The notes: a model not told the origin generated them from the sequence alone. A DNA stretch of 64,000 nt from Hirundichthys speculiger (GCA_018398805.1 JAGFBZ010000328.1:477001-541000); one strand, 5' to 3'. Shown: positions 23,141 to 34,304, numbered from the stretch's first letter. A program made the numbers and translations.

Positions 23141-23829
23141 TTAGTGTATAAACTATCTAAATAAATGATTCACGACTTGTGAAATATTAACTGGGTGTTA
23201 AAAAATTCTAAAACAGTCGCAGCAAATTTTTTTCCTGATTTACATTCAGAGTTTGAGTTGAAGCTGATCCAGCAACTGAACATCTGTCTACAGAGCAGAG
23301 CTCTCTCATCCAAAGTTTTTAAAAGAGAGCTGCAAGGAATATTAATGAGAGTATTAGGAAAACATGCAGAGTCAGGGTTGGAAAACTTTGATGCCATATG
23401 TGAACAAATACTTTCTTAACTGGAGTTAACCCTAACCCCTAACCCCAAACCCATGGCTAAAACTGACCATTGACTTCTTCACCCCCATTCGTCTCTTTCT
23501 CTTCTGTCATCACAACGCTCCTGATGTAAGCTAGCATCTTTCGCAACTCTACGCTGCTCAGAGTCATGAGCCACCGTGCACGACAACACAGTATATGGGT
23601 TTTCAGGCGTTTTTCAGGCCTAGATGTGGCGACGGCGGTCCTCGGCAATCCCCCCAGAGCTGGCGTGCTTCGGCATACGTAGAGGGATGATGATTAGCAA
23701 GGTGCCATTCCCCCGAGCTAGGCGTGTCACGTCTGTAAACAGGCATCTCAGCCAGTCAGATTTGTCAAACGAATTGACATTTAGAGTGTGAATGTACGAC
23801 AAATTTGAAACCTAATAGACCACTATTTA
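23141..23829. other. single-copy stretch, no gene recognised
   Basis: No gene is recognised; frames of 60-75 codons overlap on both strands. TTAACCCTAACCCCTAACCC at 23427-23446 resembles two or three vertebrate telomere units but is far too short to call an interstitial telomeric array. Confidence 0.45.
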
Positions 23830-24043
23830 TTGTGATATTTTCTTTGTTTTGCCATACTGATGCTCCGCATATCGATATTGCAATATCGATATCGGAAAAT
23901 CGATATCACAATATCAATATCACAATATCGATATGCGGAACTTCAGTATGGCAAAACAAAGAAAATATCACAAAAAAAGACCACTATTTATTATGATATT
24001 TTCTTTGTTTTGCCACACTGATGTTCCGCATATCGATATCGCA
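23830..24043. repeat. 51-bp-arm inverted repeat plus a third direct copy
   Basis: The left arm 23830-23880 and the right arm 23923-23973 are reverse complements except for about two bases. Each contains ATTTTCTTTGTTTTGCCATA and CCGCATATCGATA. The 42-base loop is itself made of AATATCGATAT palindromes. A third, direct copy follows at about 23991-24043 (GATATTTTCTTTGTTTTGCC). The DNA or RNA could fold into a strong hairpin. TATCGATA strings recall hAT families A and C of this window, so it may be a rearranged end of such an element. Confidence 0.85.
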
Positions 24044-24075
24044 ACATATCGCAATATCGATATTGATTTTTTTTC

Positions 24076-25368
24076 TTTTCCCAGCAAGTTGACACAAGGT
24101 CTTAAATAAACTGTCTTTGGTTTTTTTAAAGAAAGAAAAAAAAAAAGTTTAGCAGCTCACAGCAGCCACTCCACCCAACCCCCCCGTCCTTCACAGGTTG
24201 CGCTAAGATGAGTTACATTTGCTTGCATCGCTGTCCAAATGTCAATTTCCGAGACAGAAACCGTGTCATTGCTGTATGAGTGAATGCACAGCATCTAACC
24301 CGAGAGGCCAGAGTACTATCACACAACAAACTGAAAACATACTAAAAATGCTTAGCTGGTAATGTTCTTTTGCAAATGCTTGCCTTCCCTTGACGACTGA
24401 CACTGATGCCTCTTTTGGGTTTAAGGTTCTCATCATGCTGCTTAGCTTCCCCTTGTCCTGAGCTCTGAGCATTCGCTTGATGGGTGGTGATGTCTCGATT
24501 CTCTCCGAAGGTGAGGGCTGAGGTGACAGGCTACGTGGCCTGAAGGGATAGTAGGGGGGTGAAATAGGGTTACGCCGTTGTCAGTTGGCATTCTTCATCT
24601 TCCACCCCTGGTACTCTTGTGCCAACATTCCCAAATCCTGTTCATCAACACCCATCGCCCTTCATGTTTTAGAAGTTTCCTGGCTCTAAAACACCTGGCT
24701 CAAATTAATGGGTCATTAACAGACCTGAGCGGACCTCAACAAGTGAACGTCAGGAACACAGGGCCACGCTATCATTACAGTAGAAAAGCCAGTTCACAGT
24801 GCAGGTCTTGATGATCAATTCTGATCTTTGGCCAAGATCGCATCTTTTTTCATCAGAATCGATTCAGGACCACATATGAAAAGGACCCAGGGACCGAGTC
24901 TGGTGTGATTTGAGCTACAAATGATTTGTATCACTTTTGTCTGCAGTGTGAAAGTAGTGAAAGTGACGCACGAGGATGGCATGATCACACACAGCGGCAT
25001 GGAAGACGCCCCTGTTGTTTTCTGAACGTGTCTCAGCTGGCAGGATGATCTTCCACTCGGATGCAGTGAGAAGCTCCTCATTACTCAAGGCGAGTTTGTT
25101 TGAGTTGCCTCTGTGTGTGAGACGTGCTGTGCGAAAAGCTTCACAGAGGATGAAAAAAATTAATTCATGAAAACAGACAAAAAAAAAAAGCAACAAAACA
25201 AAGCTTAGAATAGATGAGTAAAAACAGAGCGGCAGTAACAAAGTCTTAACTGCAGGACAACAAAGCACTATTTTATAATCATTTTAAATAATAAACTAAA
25301 CAAACCACCGTCTTAGTTATATAAATAGTGTCAATTTTGACAGTGAATCGACACATTTAACATTTAAT
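24076..25368. other. single-copy stretch, no gene recognised
   Basis: Contains short A and C runs. Minus-strand frames of 88 and 117 codons (24815-25268) overlap one another in different frames and read partly through A runs. No domain or repeat is recognised. ATGAAAAGGACCCAGGGACC near 24877-24896 resembles a string I have seen in fish repeats, but I cannot place it. Confidence 0.4.
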
Positions 25369-25690
25369 TTATTTTATTTTTTTATTTGTATTTTATTTAT
25401 TTATTTGTATTATTTATTTATTTTGATTTTATTTATTACATTTTCTTTTTATTTTTATTTTTTTTATTTTTTAAAGATTTTTATTTTATTAAAAAACATT
25501 TATTGTCATTTTATTTGTATTTATTAAATTTTATTTCATTTTATATTTATTTTTATTTATTTAATTTCATTTTTTTACTTAATTTTATTTTGATACATTT
25601 ATTTTATTTATTTTTTATTTATTACATTTTATTTTATTTTTTATTTAATTTCATTTTTTATTTCATTTTATTTTAAATAAAAAAAAAAAC
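25369..25690. repeat. T-rich (TTTAT)n-like low-complexity tract
   Basis: About 320 bp of nearly pure T and A, with irregular ATTTTATTT and TTATTTATTT motifs. The 96-codon frame across it is almost entirely F, L, I and Y and is a composition artefact. Confidence 0.9.
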
Positions 25691-27196
25691 ATTTTATTTT
25701 AATTTTCACGTAAAATCATTATCAATTTATTGTCATTGTCATTAATTAATTGATTGTCATGCAGTTGACCCTTCCCCAGACCTGAAATTTCTAATCAGCA
25801 TCAGGAACAACTGCGACCCTGATGACGTTCCAGTCGTCTCAGCAGCGTTTGTTTGCTGTGGCGGGGTACAAGTTATATCCTCCTACATTAGCTCAAGCAA
25901 AATTCAGCCATCAGCATTAACCACAAGTCATTCTGTGGAACATATGAAAGGGCCTGCTGCACTTCATTACCATAATATGGCCACTCGTCGAGCACCAATC
26001 TGCACCCATTAAGAGCACTCTGCCCCCCCCCTGTCCAGTCCCGCTGCATCACAGGCGACCAATGGTGGGGAGGGCGAGTACTGCTGCTCTGCTCGTTCAG
26101 CTTGAGGCCGGGATGATGACGGCAGATGGTCCGGAGACGGTGAGCTACATGACCCAGCATACTGATTAAAACAAAATTAAAATGAACACGATTCAGCAAA
26201 TGATTGTCAGGAAAAAAAAAAAAAAAAAGAGCTGAGAGCTTCATTGGAATAGTGAGATCCATCTGAAGGCATATGGACCAACAGCGCTTGCATCATTGCA
26301 CGTTATTTGATTATCGAGATTACATTTGTTAATCTGTCTGCAGCCTCATATCATATCTGATCCAATATCCCCACATCTGGCTGCACGCTGGCATGACGGC
26401 CTTGTGAGAGACATCGCTGCACAGACGAAATTCAATAATGCAGTTATAGGGCTCACATAGGATCTAATTTCATGCTAGACCACTCATCAAATGGTTGTAT
26501 AAGCTTCTGTAATTTCAAAAGTAACATTATCCTTTTTATATAGCTTGAAGACATTATCTGAGCACCCTGCAAGGCCAGTTCAATACTTCCTCCCCTCCCC
26601 GCCTTTTTTTTTTTTTTTCATTTTATTGCCGTCTTCGAAAACAAATATGGTGCTCACGCTCCATCCTTGACATTCCGCTCACAAAATTCCAGACAGTTTT
26701 AGTCAACACGGGTAATAAAAGGCTTTATTCCTGTTAAGCGCGAGCCAGTCTGGGGCAGAGCGGGAGTCTCCGAGGCCGACTCCAGCTCTCTGATGAGGCC
26801 TTGTTGATGTGCAGCTGATGTGACAGCAGCAGAATGTCAGCAACACAATACCAGCAGCTGCCTTCTGTCAGCGTCCGGGCCGGACAAGACCGGCGACAAT
26901 AACCGCGCACGCCGAGAAGAATCCTGACGGCGCCGTCAGCCCGCCGAACAATCACACGGCGAATTGCAGTGTCATCTTTTTTTTTTTGATGAAAAGAGCT
27001 CGAAGCCTGTCCTTTAAACCACAGAATACCTCACGGTGCTTTACTCTGGCCTCACTTTTACAGAGAAGAGTCGGAGTTGTGCCTTTTATTACCAATGTTA
27101 TAAAGTCACGCTCTGATGCGTCTTAACAACCGAAGGCTTCAATTCATTTATGCAATTCTTGTTATTTTTCAACAATTGAAGAAGAATCATGATAAT
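25691..27196. other. single-copy block with candidate conserved non-coding segments
   Basis: No gene is recognised. Segments 25890-26160 and 26270-26580 are free of recognisable repeats and dense in developmental-type motifs such as TTATTTGATTATCGAG, TTGTTAATCTGTCTG, CATTACCATAATATGG and AATAATGCAGTTATAGG. 26860-26960 is CpG-rich (GGGCCGGACAAGACCGG). A 124-codon minus-strand frame (25888-26262) ends in a poly-A-derived run and has no recognised similarity. Whether these segments are conserved cannot be decided from one genome. Confidence 0.35.
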
Positions 27197-27668
27197 TAGG
27201 GCTGTAGCGATACACTAATCTCACGATACGATACACTCACAATACGATATATACGGTCATGGAAAAAATTATTAGACCACCCTTGTTTTCTTCAGTTTCT
27301 TGTTCATTTTAATGCCTGGTACAACTAAAGTTACATTTGTTTGGACAAACATAACGATAACCACAAAGATTGCTCATAAGAGTTTTATTTAAGAGCTGAT
27401 ATCTTACCATTTTTCATGGTTTTCTTGATTATAACCTAAATCACTTAAGTTTTTACATCAATAGCTATGGCGTTGTACTGCCAAAAACACTGCTTTTATG
27501 CATTCAGTGTTTTCTTTTCTGTCTGTTTTAGTCACATGATGACGTTTAGTGGTACCAGGTATTAAAATGAACAAGAAAGTGAAGAAAAAATGGTGGTCTA
27601 ATAATTTTTTCCATGACTGTATATCGATATTCCTCTTACAATACATTTACATCATTTTCCGAAAGATT
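27197..27668 (+). mobile_element. hAT-like family C copy 2, interrupted by a Tc1-type MITE
   Basis: TAGGGCTGTAGCGATACAC at 27197 matches the left end of family C (9115). The family sequence runs to ACGATATATA, is broken by a 366-bp element (27254-27619), and resumes at ATATCGATATTCCTCTTACA, matching 9176-9199 onward. It stops at the TTAA where a piggyBac copy begins, so the rest of the hAT copy is missing. Confidence 0.8.
27254..27619. mobile_element. Tc1/mariner-type MITE with long inverted repeats
   Basis: A 366-bp element flanked by TA at 27252-27253 and 27620-27621. The outer ~69 bp of each end are inverted copies of each other, starting CGGTCATGGAAAAAATTATT and continuing through TAGACCACC, TTCTTGTTCATTTTAAT and CCTGGTAC. 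The TCATGGAAAAAATTATTAGA style is known from Tc1-like elements of vertebrates. It has no transposase. The host sequence on both sides rejoins cleanly as family C, which shows that it inserted later. Confidence 0.9.
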
Positions 27669-27672
27669 TTAA

Positions 27673-27963
27673 GCCCTTAGGCGCCGGAGTTTTTCCAAGA
27701 AAATATACAATTTTGTTATCAAGATTTCAAAAGGCTCTAACTTGAAAGCAGATTGAGATAAAGGTATACGGTCATTGAGAAAATTGTTCAGTATGATTTA
27801 AAGTCTCTGATGGGAGTAAAATTATTCATATAATTTGCATATTATGACGTCACAAGGTGGCGGCCATATTGGAAAATTTTTAAATTTGATATCAATGTTT
27901 TAAAAGGCTTTAACTTTAAAGTGGTTTGAGATAAAGACATACTGTAAATGAGAAATATCTTAA
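27673..27963. mobile_element. piggyBac derivative, copy 3 (one end only)
   Basis: Starts after TTAA at 27669-27672 with GCCCTTAGGCGCCGGAG, matching the left end of copy 2. It carries both subterminal units and then stops after GAGAAATATCTT, where a different repeat begins. It holds no coding part. Its insertion point is inside the family C copy, so it arrived after that element. Confidence 0.8.
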
Positions 27964-27965
27964 GT

Positions 27966-28200
27966 CCCAACGGCGATGGACGTGACGTCGCCACTAGTGC
28001 GGCGTTGAGTACGCCGGGCAGAGTAACATCAGTAAATTAGTGCAGTAAATCAAAACAAATACAAACAACATAAAGAAAATAGCGCGGACATTTAGGGACC
28101 GAAAAAAGGAATCAAAATTCAAAAATCTTCTAAACGATTCTAGAACCGGACGTTAGGAATCAATTCCTACTTGGAATCGTTTTTCCGTGCCCAACCCTAG
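27966..28200 (+). mobile_element. hAT-like right-end fragment
   Basis: Ends GGAATCGTTTTTCCGTGCCCAACCCTAG. The terminal TGCCCAACCCTA is in the same style as the hAT ends elsewhere in the window, and GGAATCAATTCCTACTTGG is the subterminal motif. No left end is visible; the junction with piggyBac copy 3 is abrupt. Confidence 0.5.
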
Positions 28201-28379
28201 TGGAGGTGCTGACCGACGTTGACGCATCTTACGGGGAAGTCAAAGTGCTCTCATGCACCTTCCCATGGCGATTAGTACCTTCAAGTACCTTCCGCTCTGC
28301 GTGTTGGCCACCACCCCACGCCATCTAAGCACTCACGATCCACACACTGCGGCAAACGTTTTGTGTTGTCGTTGTCTTT

Positions 28380-28578
28380 TTTATTTATTTATTTATTTTT
28401 TTTTAAAGATTGTTTTTTTGGCACTAGTGGCTCTTATTCATAGTGGAGAGAGACAGAAAGGGGGGCAGAGAGAACGGGTCGACAAGCCGGGAGTCAAACC
28501 CGCGACCAGCTGCATGAGGACTGAAGCCTCTGCACACGGGGCCCGCCCGCCCCAACCACCGCGCTACCGGGGCAGCCC
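28380..28578 (-). mobile_element. tRNA-derived SINE with 15-bp target duplication
   Basis: The perfect direct repeat GTTGTCGTTGTCTTT occurs at 28365-28379 and 28579-28593, marking insertion by target-primed reverse transcription. Read on the minus strand, the 199-bp body starts GGGCTGCCCCGGTAGCGCGG (box A region TAGCGCGGTGG), has a box-B-like GGGTTTGACTCCC at about 28488-28500, and ends in an A-rich tail (seen here as T and TTTA runs at 28380-28404). The 162-codon plus-strand frame over it is not a gene. Confidence 0.9.
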
Positions 28579-28791
28579 GTTGTCGTTGTCTTTAAGTCAG
28601 AAAAATCTATCTGTGGCTGGCGATGTACCGTGGATCAGGGAGGGATCCGTGCAGACCTGGGAGGCCCTGAGTGTCAGTCACCATGGATCATCTGGGATCT
28701 GTTACAGCCTTAACCAGAAACATTTTTTCCATCACTGTTGAATAAAATGTCAATCATCAAAGTGGCATCAACCATCAAAGTTGGAGACCCC

Positions 28792-29183
28792 GGCCCCGAT
28801 CATACACCTACCGCTAGCCGCTACCTGCTACTCGGAAATTGCGGGTTTAGGAATCTCTGCTAACCGCCATTGCAATCTTCCACTTCCCTAAAGCTGTTAT
28901 CCGCTATTCCGATTCCATTACTCACATTGTCGGTGTGGCAACTGGCGTGTCTTTTGTGCTTTCCGTAAACTTGGTAAGAATTTCAAAGCAATGGCTACTG
29001 ACGCACTGATTGGTTTAACAGGCGGAACGCCCTAACCACTCCCATGCATAATATAGCGATTAGCGCACGTAAGATCGCAGGTTTAGGGAGGTGGAAGATT
29101 GCGTTCTTTGTGGGGGAATGCCCCTCCCACTACCTGCTATCCCTTAATAGCGGCTTTAGGAGGTTTGGTGGAAGATCAGGCCC
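28792..29183 (+). mobile_element. PIF/Harbinger-like element, family E copy 2
   Basis: A 392-bp copy with ends GGCCCCGATC and GATCAGGCCC and the same interior as 22297-23140 (GGTTTAGGGAGGTGGAAGAT, AATAGCGGCTTTAGGAGG). It lacks the family F insertion and the GGAGGAGG segment, giving the shortest form seen. No clear three-base duplication is visible at its edges. A 63-codon frame at 29044-29235 runs off its right end. Confidence 0.7.
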
Positions 29184-31479
29184 TCCGTGCCGTGTCATCT
29201 GTGGTAGACCAACGTGCATCTCCCCAGACATTTAAGCGTTGGCTTGTAGTGGACTGACGTATTTTAAAGGCAAGCCGAACTGCTTCAATCCTGGACACAA
29301 AAAGATGCAGGAGACTTTTTAAGTGCCTCCTGCGCTGCCTGTACTCACCCCAGGTGGACCATGGATCATACGTGACCCGTCGTGTTGATGCGGTGGTAGG
29401 TAACCGCTTTAAACATGGATGATTTTTGAGGCAAAATCATAAAGAAAATCATTTCGCCTTATCATAACATACTAAAAGCACCACGGAGACATGGGGATAA
29501 TAATAAAGCTATTTGATTTCCTGATCTCCAGCTTCAACACAGCTGAATAGAAGCAATCCTTCACCTGCTGGTCTTATTTCAGAAAAACACAGCAGCGGCA
29601 GGAAGCAGGGAAAAGGCTTCATTTCTAATGACAGCAAGATTGTAACATGAAGGCAGAACAATAGCAGGTGAAGTCTAAAAGCAGTCAGGCTTCCTCGGTA
29701 CCTTTTCACTATAACTGAAAACACCAATTTTACTTGTCATTTCATAGTTTCCTTATGCTCTCAGAGTCAAAAAAAGTTGGACTTTGGCCTTGAGGAGGGA
29801 AGAAAAAGCGACATTTAATCATGTGACATTTAATCACATTCAACACTGTGTGCTGAGTAGGAAGCATGCATCTGTCCAGAGTCTCGTTTTTTCTGTGAAC
29901 CCGAAGGCGGACCTTTCCAGGCTGCAGTGGAATAACTAAGAAGACAAATCATGAAAGACAGGGAACCCATCAAGATGAATATATGAACTGTACAGGGGGG
30001 AAAAAAAACCTGTTTGAACTTTTTGTGGATGGACATAATTATTAAGTATTTGATGTATAAGAATTTAGTATATCCTACTTTACCAGTTATATATGGAGTG
30101 TTCTAGTGAGACAATCAATCAGCAATTAACAATTACACCGACCACGACAGAGGTGCAAAGTGAATTTAATCTCCAAGTCGTATACAAAATCAGAGAGGTC
30201 ATTGACTCACATCTCAGAGTGAAGGATGTTCGGAAATAACAATTTAAACCATCACATGAACAACATCAGGACCTTGTGATAAGTCTCCAGATGCCTACGT
30301 GTCACAACTTTAGGGACTTGATGGAGCCAGATTGATAATCATTAGCGATGGCTATCATCAGGCCAAAATCTTGAGGAAAAGTCACTGACTTATGAATCGG
30401 CATAATATAATAAGGCCATGCTGAACCCAAAATGCAAAATTTTTACACAACAGTCCCCACTTTTTGTTTTTACACCCCAATTTTCTTTGTGCGTATGACA
30501 AGCTTATCTAAATCACAGCAGTAGAGCCTGCGGTTCCCCACCCAAAGAGGCACAGCCCACAACTGCGAGCTAAAATAGGGATGATGAAGCATAGTCTACT
30601 ATTGTGACCCCTTCAGCGGCCAAACACCCAAAATGCAGGTTTTTCAGAACAGACTCCTCATCATGATTGGAAATGCTTGCAGTGAAACACGTGGGGTCTC
30701 TTCAGTTATTAAATAAGATAGATTTAATTGGATCTCCTTGTCCAAGATTAAAACCAGTGGCGGGGAGAAAATTAAAATAAAAAAACTTACTTGCTTCCAC
30801 GTGAAAAGTGACATCGTTCTTCATCAAAGTCGGTGGTCTTTATTTACTTCAATGGTCTAAGGTACCAAGGAGCAGCTGTTATTTTTAATTCTCTTCAGTT
30901 GGACTTCTGCAATTGACCATTGACTTTCCAGGATAGATACCAAGACCACTTCCTGAATGGGATTAAAAAAAAAACAAAAAAAAAAAGTTCATTGAAATCT
31001 GTTTCACTGTACATGACGTTCCATCAAAAGCTGAACATTTTCATTTAATTCTGAAGCATTTTCAGAAGATAAATTAACTCGAGTAATGGTTATGCTCAGT
31101 TTGGCATCGATAGTCATCTGCCCCAATTCACAAGTTTTTAGAGCAGGGAACCGAAACTAGCGAACAAGTGAGTGAACACAGTCCAAATCAACAACTGTCA
31201 AATCTCTCTACCCGGTTCTGCTGAGAAGCTGAACTTGAACTGTCAACACAGGATGCAATTCAAGAAATAAACTCTCACCCTGAGCAGTAAACAGCCCAAA
31301 GACTCACAAAGGAGAAAGGAAAACTGCTTCAACTTATGAAGATTTAATTCCAGGTTTTACTTCAGATCTCCACAGCCATAATTACACAACAAAACAGTTC
31401 ACGTCAGAGCCTGCATTTAAAAAAAAACTACAAGAATAATGGAGCACAGTTGAGTTTACAAGGTGCTCATAATTAACAA
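29184..31479. other. 2.3-kb stretch without a recognised feature
   Basis: Mixed, AT-leaning sequence. No transposon ends, tandem repeats or protein similarity are recognised; the longest frames are 68-72 codons. A short A-rich run (10 A, C, 10 A) lies at about 30967-30988. It may contain old repeats I cannot recognise by eye. Confidence 0.45.
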
Positions 31480-31870
31480 CTTTGTTTGGAGCAGGAGGAG
31501 AAAGAGAAGAAGAGGAAAGGAGGGGAGAGAAGAGAGGTGAAGGTACCACTCGGTGGATCATGTTGGTGTCTCCCTGCAGCGTAGACCTATAGCAGCATAG
31601 CTATGTTGAGGCTATGTTGAAGACCAGCCTGCTCTAGTCTCGTCTTCAGCTGTAACTGTAGCTATAGAAGAGACGAAGCACAGGCTTCATGAAACACTAA
31701 CATTTTCGATTTTAGTTTTAACGTTGGAGGTGGTGTCAGCCCGCCTTAACCCAAACTTGGATAGTTGGATATAAACCAGATACTTTTGGATCATCTAGTA
31801 AACCTGCTCTCTGAGAGCTGAGAGCTCTGTTGGGAGTATGAGGCGTTATTGGGTCTTATAGATAACGAGG
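31480..31870 (+). repeat. degenerate teleost interspersed repeat
   Basis: A purine-rich lead (AGGAGGAGAAAGAGAAGAAG) is followed by GGATCATGTTGGTGTCTCCC, TGCAGCGTAGACCTATAGCA and later TCTGAGAGCTGAGAGCTC. This order matches a repeat I know to be abundant in teleosts (GATGTCTCCCTGCAGC ... CCTATAGCAGCATAACTA). The class is uncertain, probably a LINE- or SINE-type untranslated region, and this copy is eroded. Confidence 0.45.
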
Positions 31871-32276
31871 AGCTTGTCGTTAACGGCCTTATTTGCCAGA
31901 ATTTTGATTTTGATCCATAATCTTACGAGGAGTCATCGGGAGAAGGCTGTCCTGATATCCCGCTACTACTTCAGCTGCGAACTTTTCAAGCCAGGTAGAA
32001 AGATGGATTACTGCAATGTCGGTGGAAATTACATTCGTCAGCGAAAATTCACATAACGTACGCTTCGTTTGCTTCGTTGCCATGTCTGAGCCGCTCAAAG
32101 GAAGCTCAGCAATGCAAGTGACAGGTCTGCAGAAAAGAACTCACATCACCACCTAGAGTTTTGTGGTGTAATTACAACAGCACATATGCAAAATTATCCA
32201 AGAATAAACCCCAATGATAGTGTGAAGGTACATGTCACACTTAAGTGATGACAAATCCTGCACGGACTCTCTACCA
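31871..32276. other. single-copy stretch, no gene recognised
   Basis: No repeat or gene is recognised. The 60- and 69-codon frames on opposite strands overlap completely. Confidence 0.4.
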
Positions 32277-34022
32277 CAGACACGACTGGACCCTACTCGA
32301 CCCTCCTGGACCCAAGAGGAGCCTACTGGACCTAACAGGAGCCTACTGGAGCCCACTGGACCCTACTGGACCCTCCTGGACCCTCCTGGACCCAACTGGA
32401 GCCCACTGGACCCAACAGGAGCCTACTGGACCCTACTGGACCCTCCTGGACCCAAGAGGAGCCTACTGGACCCCACTGGACCTAACAGGAGCCTACTGGA
32501 GCCCACTGGACCCTACTGGACCCTCCTGGACCCTCCTGGACCCAACTGGAGCCCACTGGACCCAACAGGAGCCTACTGGACCCTACTGGACCCTCCTGGA
32601 CCCAAGAGTAGCCTACTGGACCCCCCTGGACCTAACAGGAGCCTACTGGAGCCCACTGGACCCTACTGGAGCCCACTGGACCCTACTGGACCCTCCTGGA
32701 CCCAACTGGAGCCCACTGGACCCTACTGGACCCTCGTGGACCCAACAGGAGCCCACTGGAGCCTACTGGACCCTACTAGATCCTCCTGGACCCAACAGGA
32801 GCCTACTCAGGCCACTGGAGCCTACTGGACCCTACTGGACCCTCATGGACCCAACAGAAGCCTACTGGAGCCCACTGGACCTAACAGGAGCCTACTGGAG
32901 CCTACTGGACCCTCCTGAACCCTAATGGACGCTCCTGGACCCAACAGGAGCCTACTGGAGCCCACTGGACCTAACAGGAGGCTACTGGAGCCCACTGGAC
33001 CCTACTGGACCCTCCTGGACCCTCCTGGACCCAACTGGAGCCCACTGGACCCAACAGGAGCCTACTGGACCCTACTGGACCCTCCTGGACCCAAGAGGAG
33101 CCTACTGGACCCCACTGGACCTAACAGGAGCCTACTGGAGCCCACTGGACCCTACTGGACCCTCCTGGACCCTCCTGGACCCAACTGGAGCCCACTGGAC
33201 CCAACAGGAGCCTACTGGACCCTACTGGACCCTCCTGGACCCAAGAGGAGCCTACTGGACCCCACTGGACCTAACAGGAGCCTACTGGAGCCCACTGGAC
33301 CCTACTGGACCCTCCTGGACCCTCCTGGACCCAACTGGAGCCCACTGGACCCAACAGGAGCCTACTGGACCCTACTGGACCCTCCTGGACCCAAGAGTAG
33401 CCTACTGGACCCCCCTGGACCTAACAGGAGCCTACTGGAGCCCACTGGACCCTACTGGAGCCCACTGGACCCTACTGGACCCTCCTGGACCCAACTGGAG
33501 CCCACTGGACCCTACTGGACCCTCGTGGACCCAACAGGAGCCCACTGGAGCCTACTGGACCCTACTAGATCCTCCTGGACCCAACAGGAGCCTACTCAGG
33601 CCACTGGAGCCTACTGGACCCTACTGGACCCTCATGGACCCAACAGAAGCCTACTGGAGCCCACTGGACCTAACAGGAGCCTACTGGAGCCTACTGGACC
33701 CTCCTGAACCCTAATGGACGCTCCTGGACCCAACAGGAGCCTACTGGAGCCCACTGGACCTAACAGGAGGCTACTGGAGCCCACTGGACCCTACTGGACA
33801 CTCCTGGACCCAACAGGAGCCCACCGGAGCCTACAGGACCCCACTGGACCTAACAGGAGCCTACTGGAGCCCACTGGACCCTACTGGACCCTCTTGGACC
33901 CAAAAGGAGCCTACTGGACCCCAGGGGAGCCTACTGGACCCCACTGGAGCCTACTGGACCCAACAGGAGCCTACTGGACCCTCCTGGACCCAACAGGAGC
34001 CTACTGGACCCTTTTGGAGCTA
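32277..34022. repeat. 10-bp minisatellite with 150-bp and 789-bp higher-order periods
   Basis: About 175 tandem decamers, variants of CC(C/T)(T/A)(A/C)CTGGA such as CCCTACTGGA, CCCTCCTGGA, GCCCACTGGA and CCCAACAGGA. The order of variants repeats every 15 units (CCCAAGAGGA at 32451 recurs as CCCAAGAGTA at 32601) and again every 789 bp (the rare GCCTACTCAG at 32801 and 33590; CCTCCTGAAC at 32911 and 33700). The 789-bp block holds one nine-base unit, which shifts the phase. Long plus-strand frames (228, 226, 260 and 126 codons) exist because the decamer has no stop in any forward frame. Confidence 0.95.
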
Positions 34023-34304
34023 CTGGTGTTTCCAGGCCTGCGTAAAACTTGCCCAGATCAGTCACATCAGGACTGGATGGTTGGAGCGGCATGACTGCGA
34101 CGTGACTGCGGCGTGACTGCGGTGCGTCGCTGCATGTTAAACAGTGGAGCAGGTGGTGTTTCTAGCAGGTATTGAAATGAGGTATTGAATGACATGAAGT
34201 TTATCAACACTAAGCACAAAGCAATTGGATCAATACTAATATGAGGGAATTGGATCGATACCAGAAAGATATCGATTTTCCGATACCCCTGCCGTACTGA
34301 CAGC
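34023..34304. repeat. unclassified repeat fragment with TATCGAT motifs
   Basis: Between the minisatellite and a LINE tail. GGATCGATACCAGAAAGATA and CGATTTTCCGATACCCCT at about 34252-34291 have the style of hAT-type subterminal sequence (GGTATCGG...), but no complete end or duplication is seen. Confidence 0.35.

Noticed and set aside
23427..23446. Interstitial telomere repeat
   Set aside because: Only two to three imperfect CCCTAA units; too short to distinguish from chance.
25386..25676. 96-residue Phe/Leu/Ile/Tyr membrane-like protein
   Set aside because: Pure consequence of a T-rich low-complexity tract; apparent membrane segments are artefacts.
27960..27964. TTAA at the right edge of piggyBac copy 3 as a true second terminus
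   Set aside because: In the full copies this position is internal (CTTCAG) and no inverted terminal sequence precedes it, so the TTAA is probably a by-product of the junction with the next repeat.
28253..28741. 162-residue plus-strand protein
   Set aside because: Most of the frame is an antisense reading of a SINE with an intact target duplication.
30130..31000. Possible LTR retrotransposon or endogenous viral sequence
   Set aside because: No long terminal repeats, primer-binding site, polypurine tract or gag/pol-like frame could be identified.
32232..33707. Long repetitive proteins of 226-260 residues in the decamer array
   Set aside because: The decamer has no stop codon in any forward frame, so open frames are expected; different frames are open in parallel, and the reverse strand is stop-rich. 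No start context or exon structure is seen.
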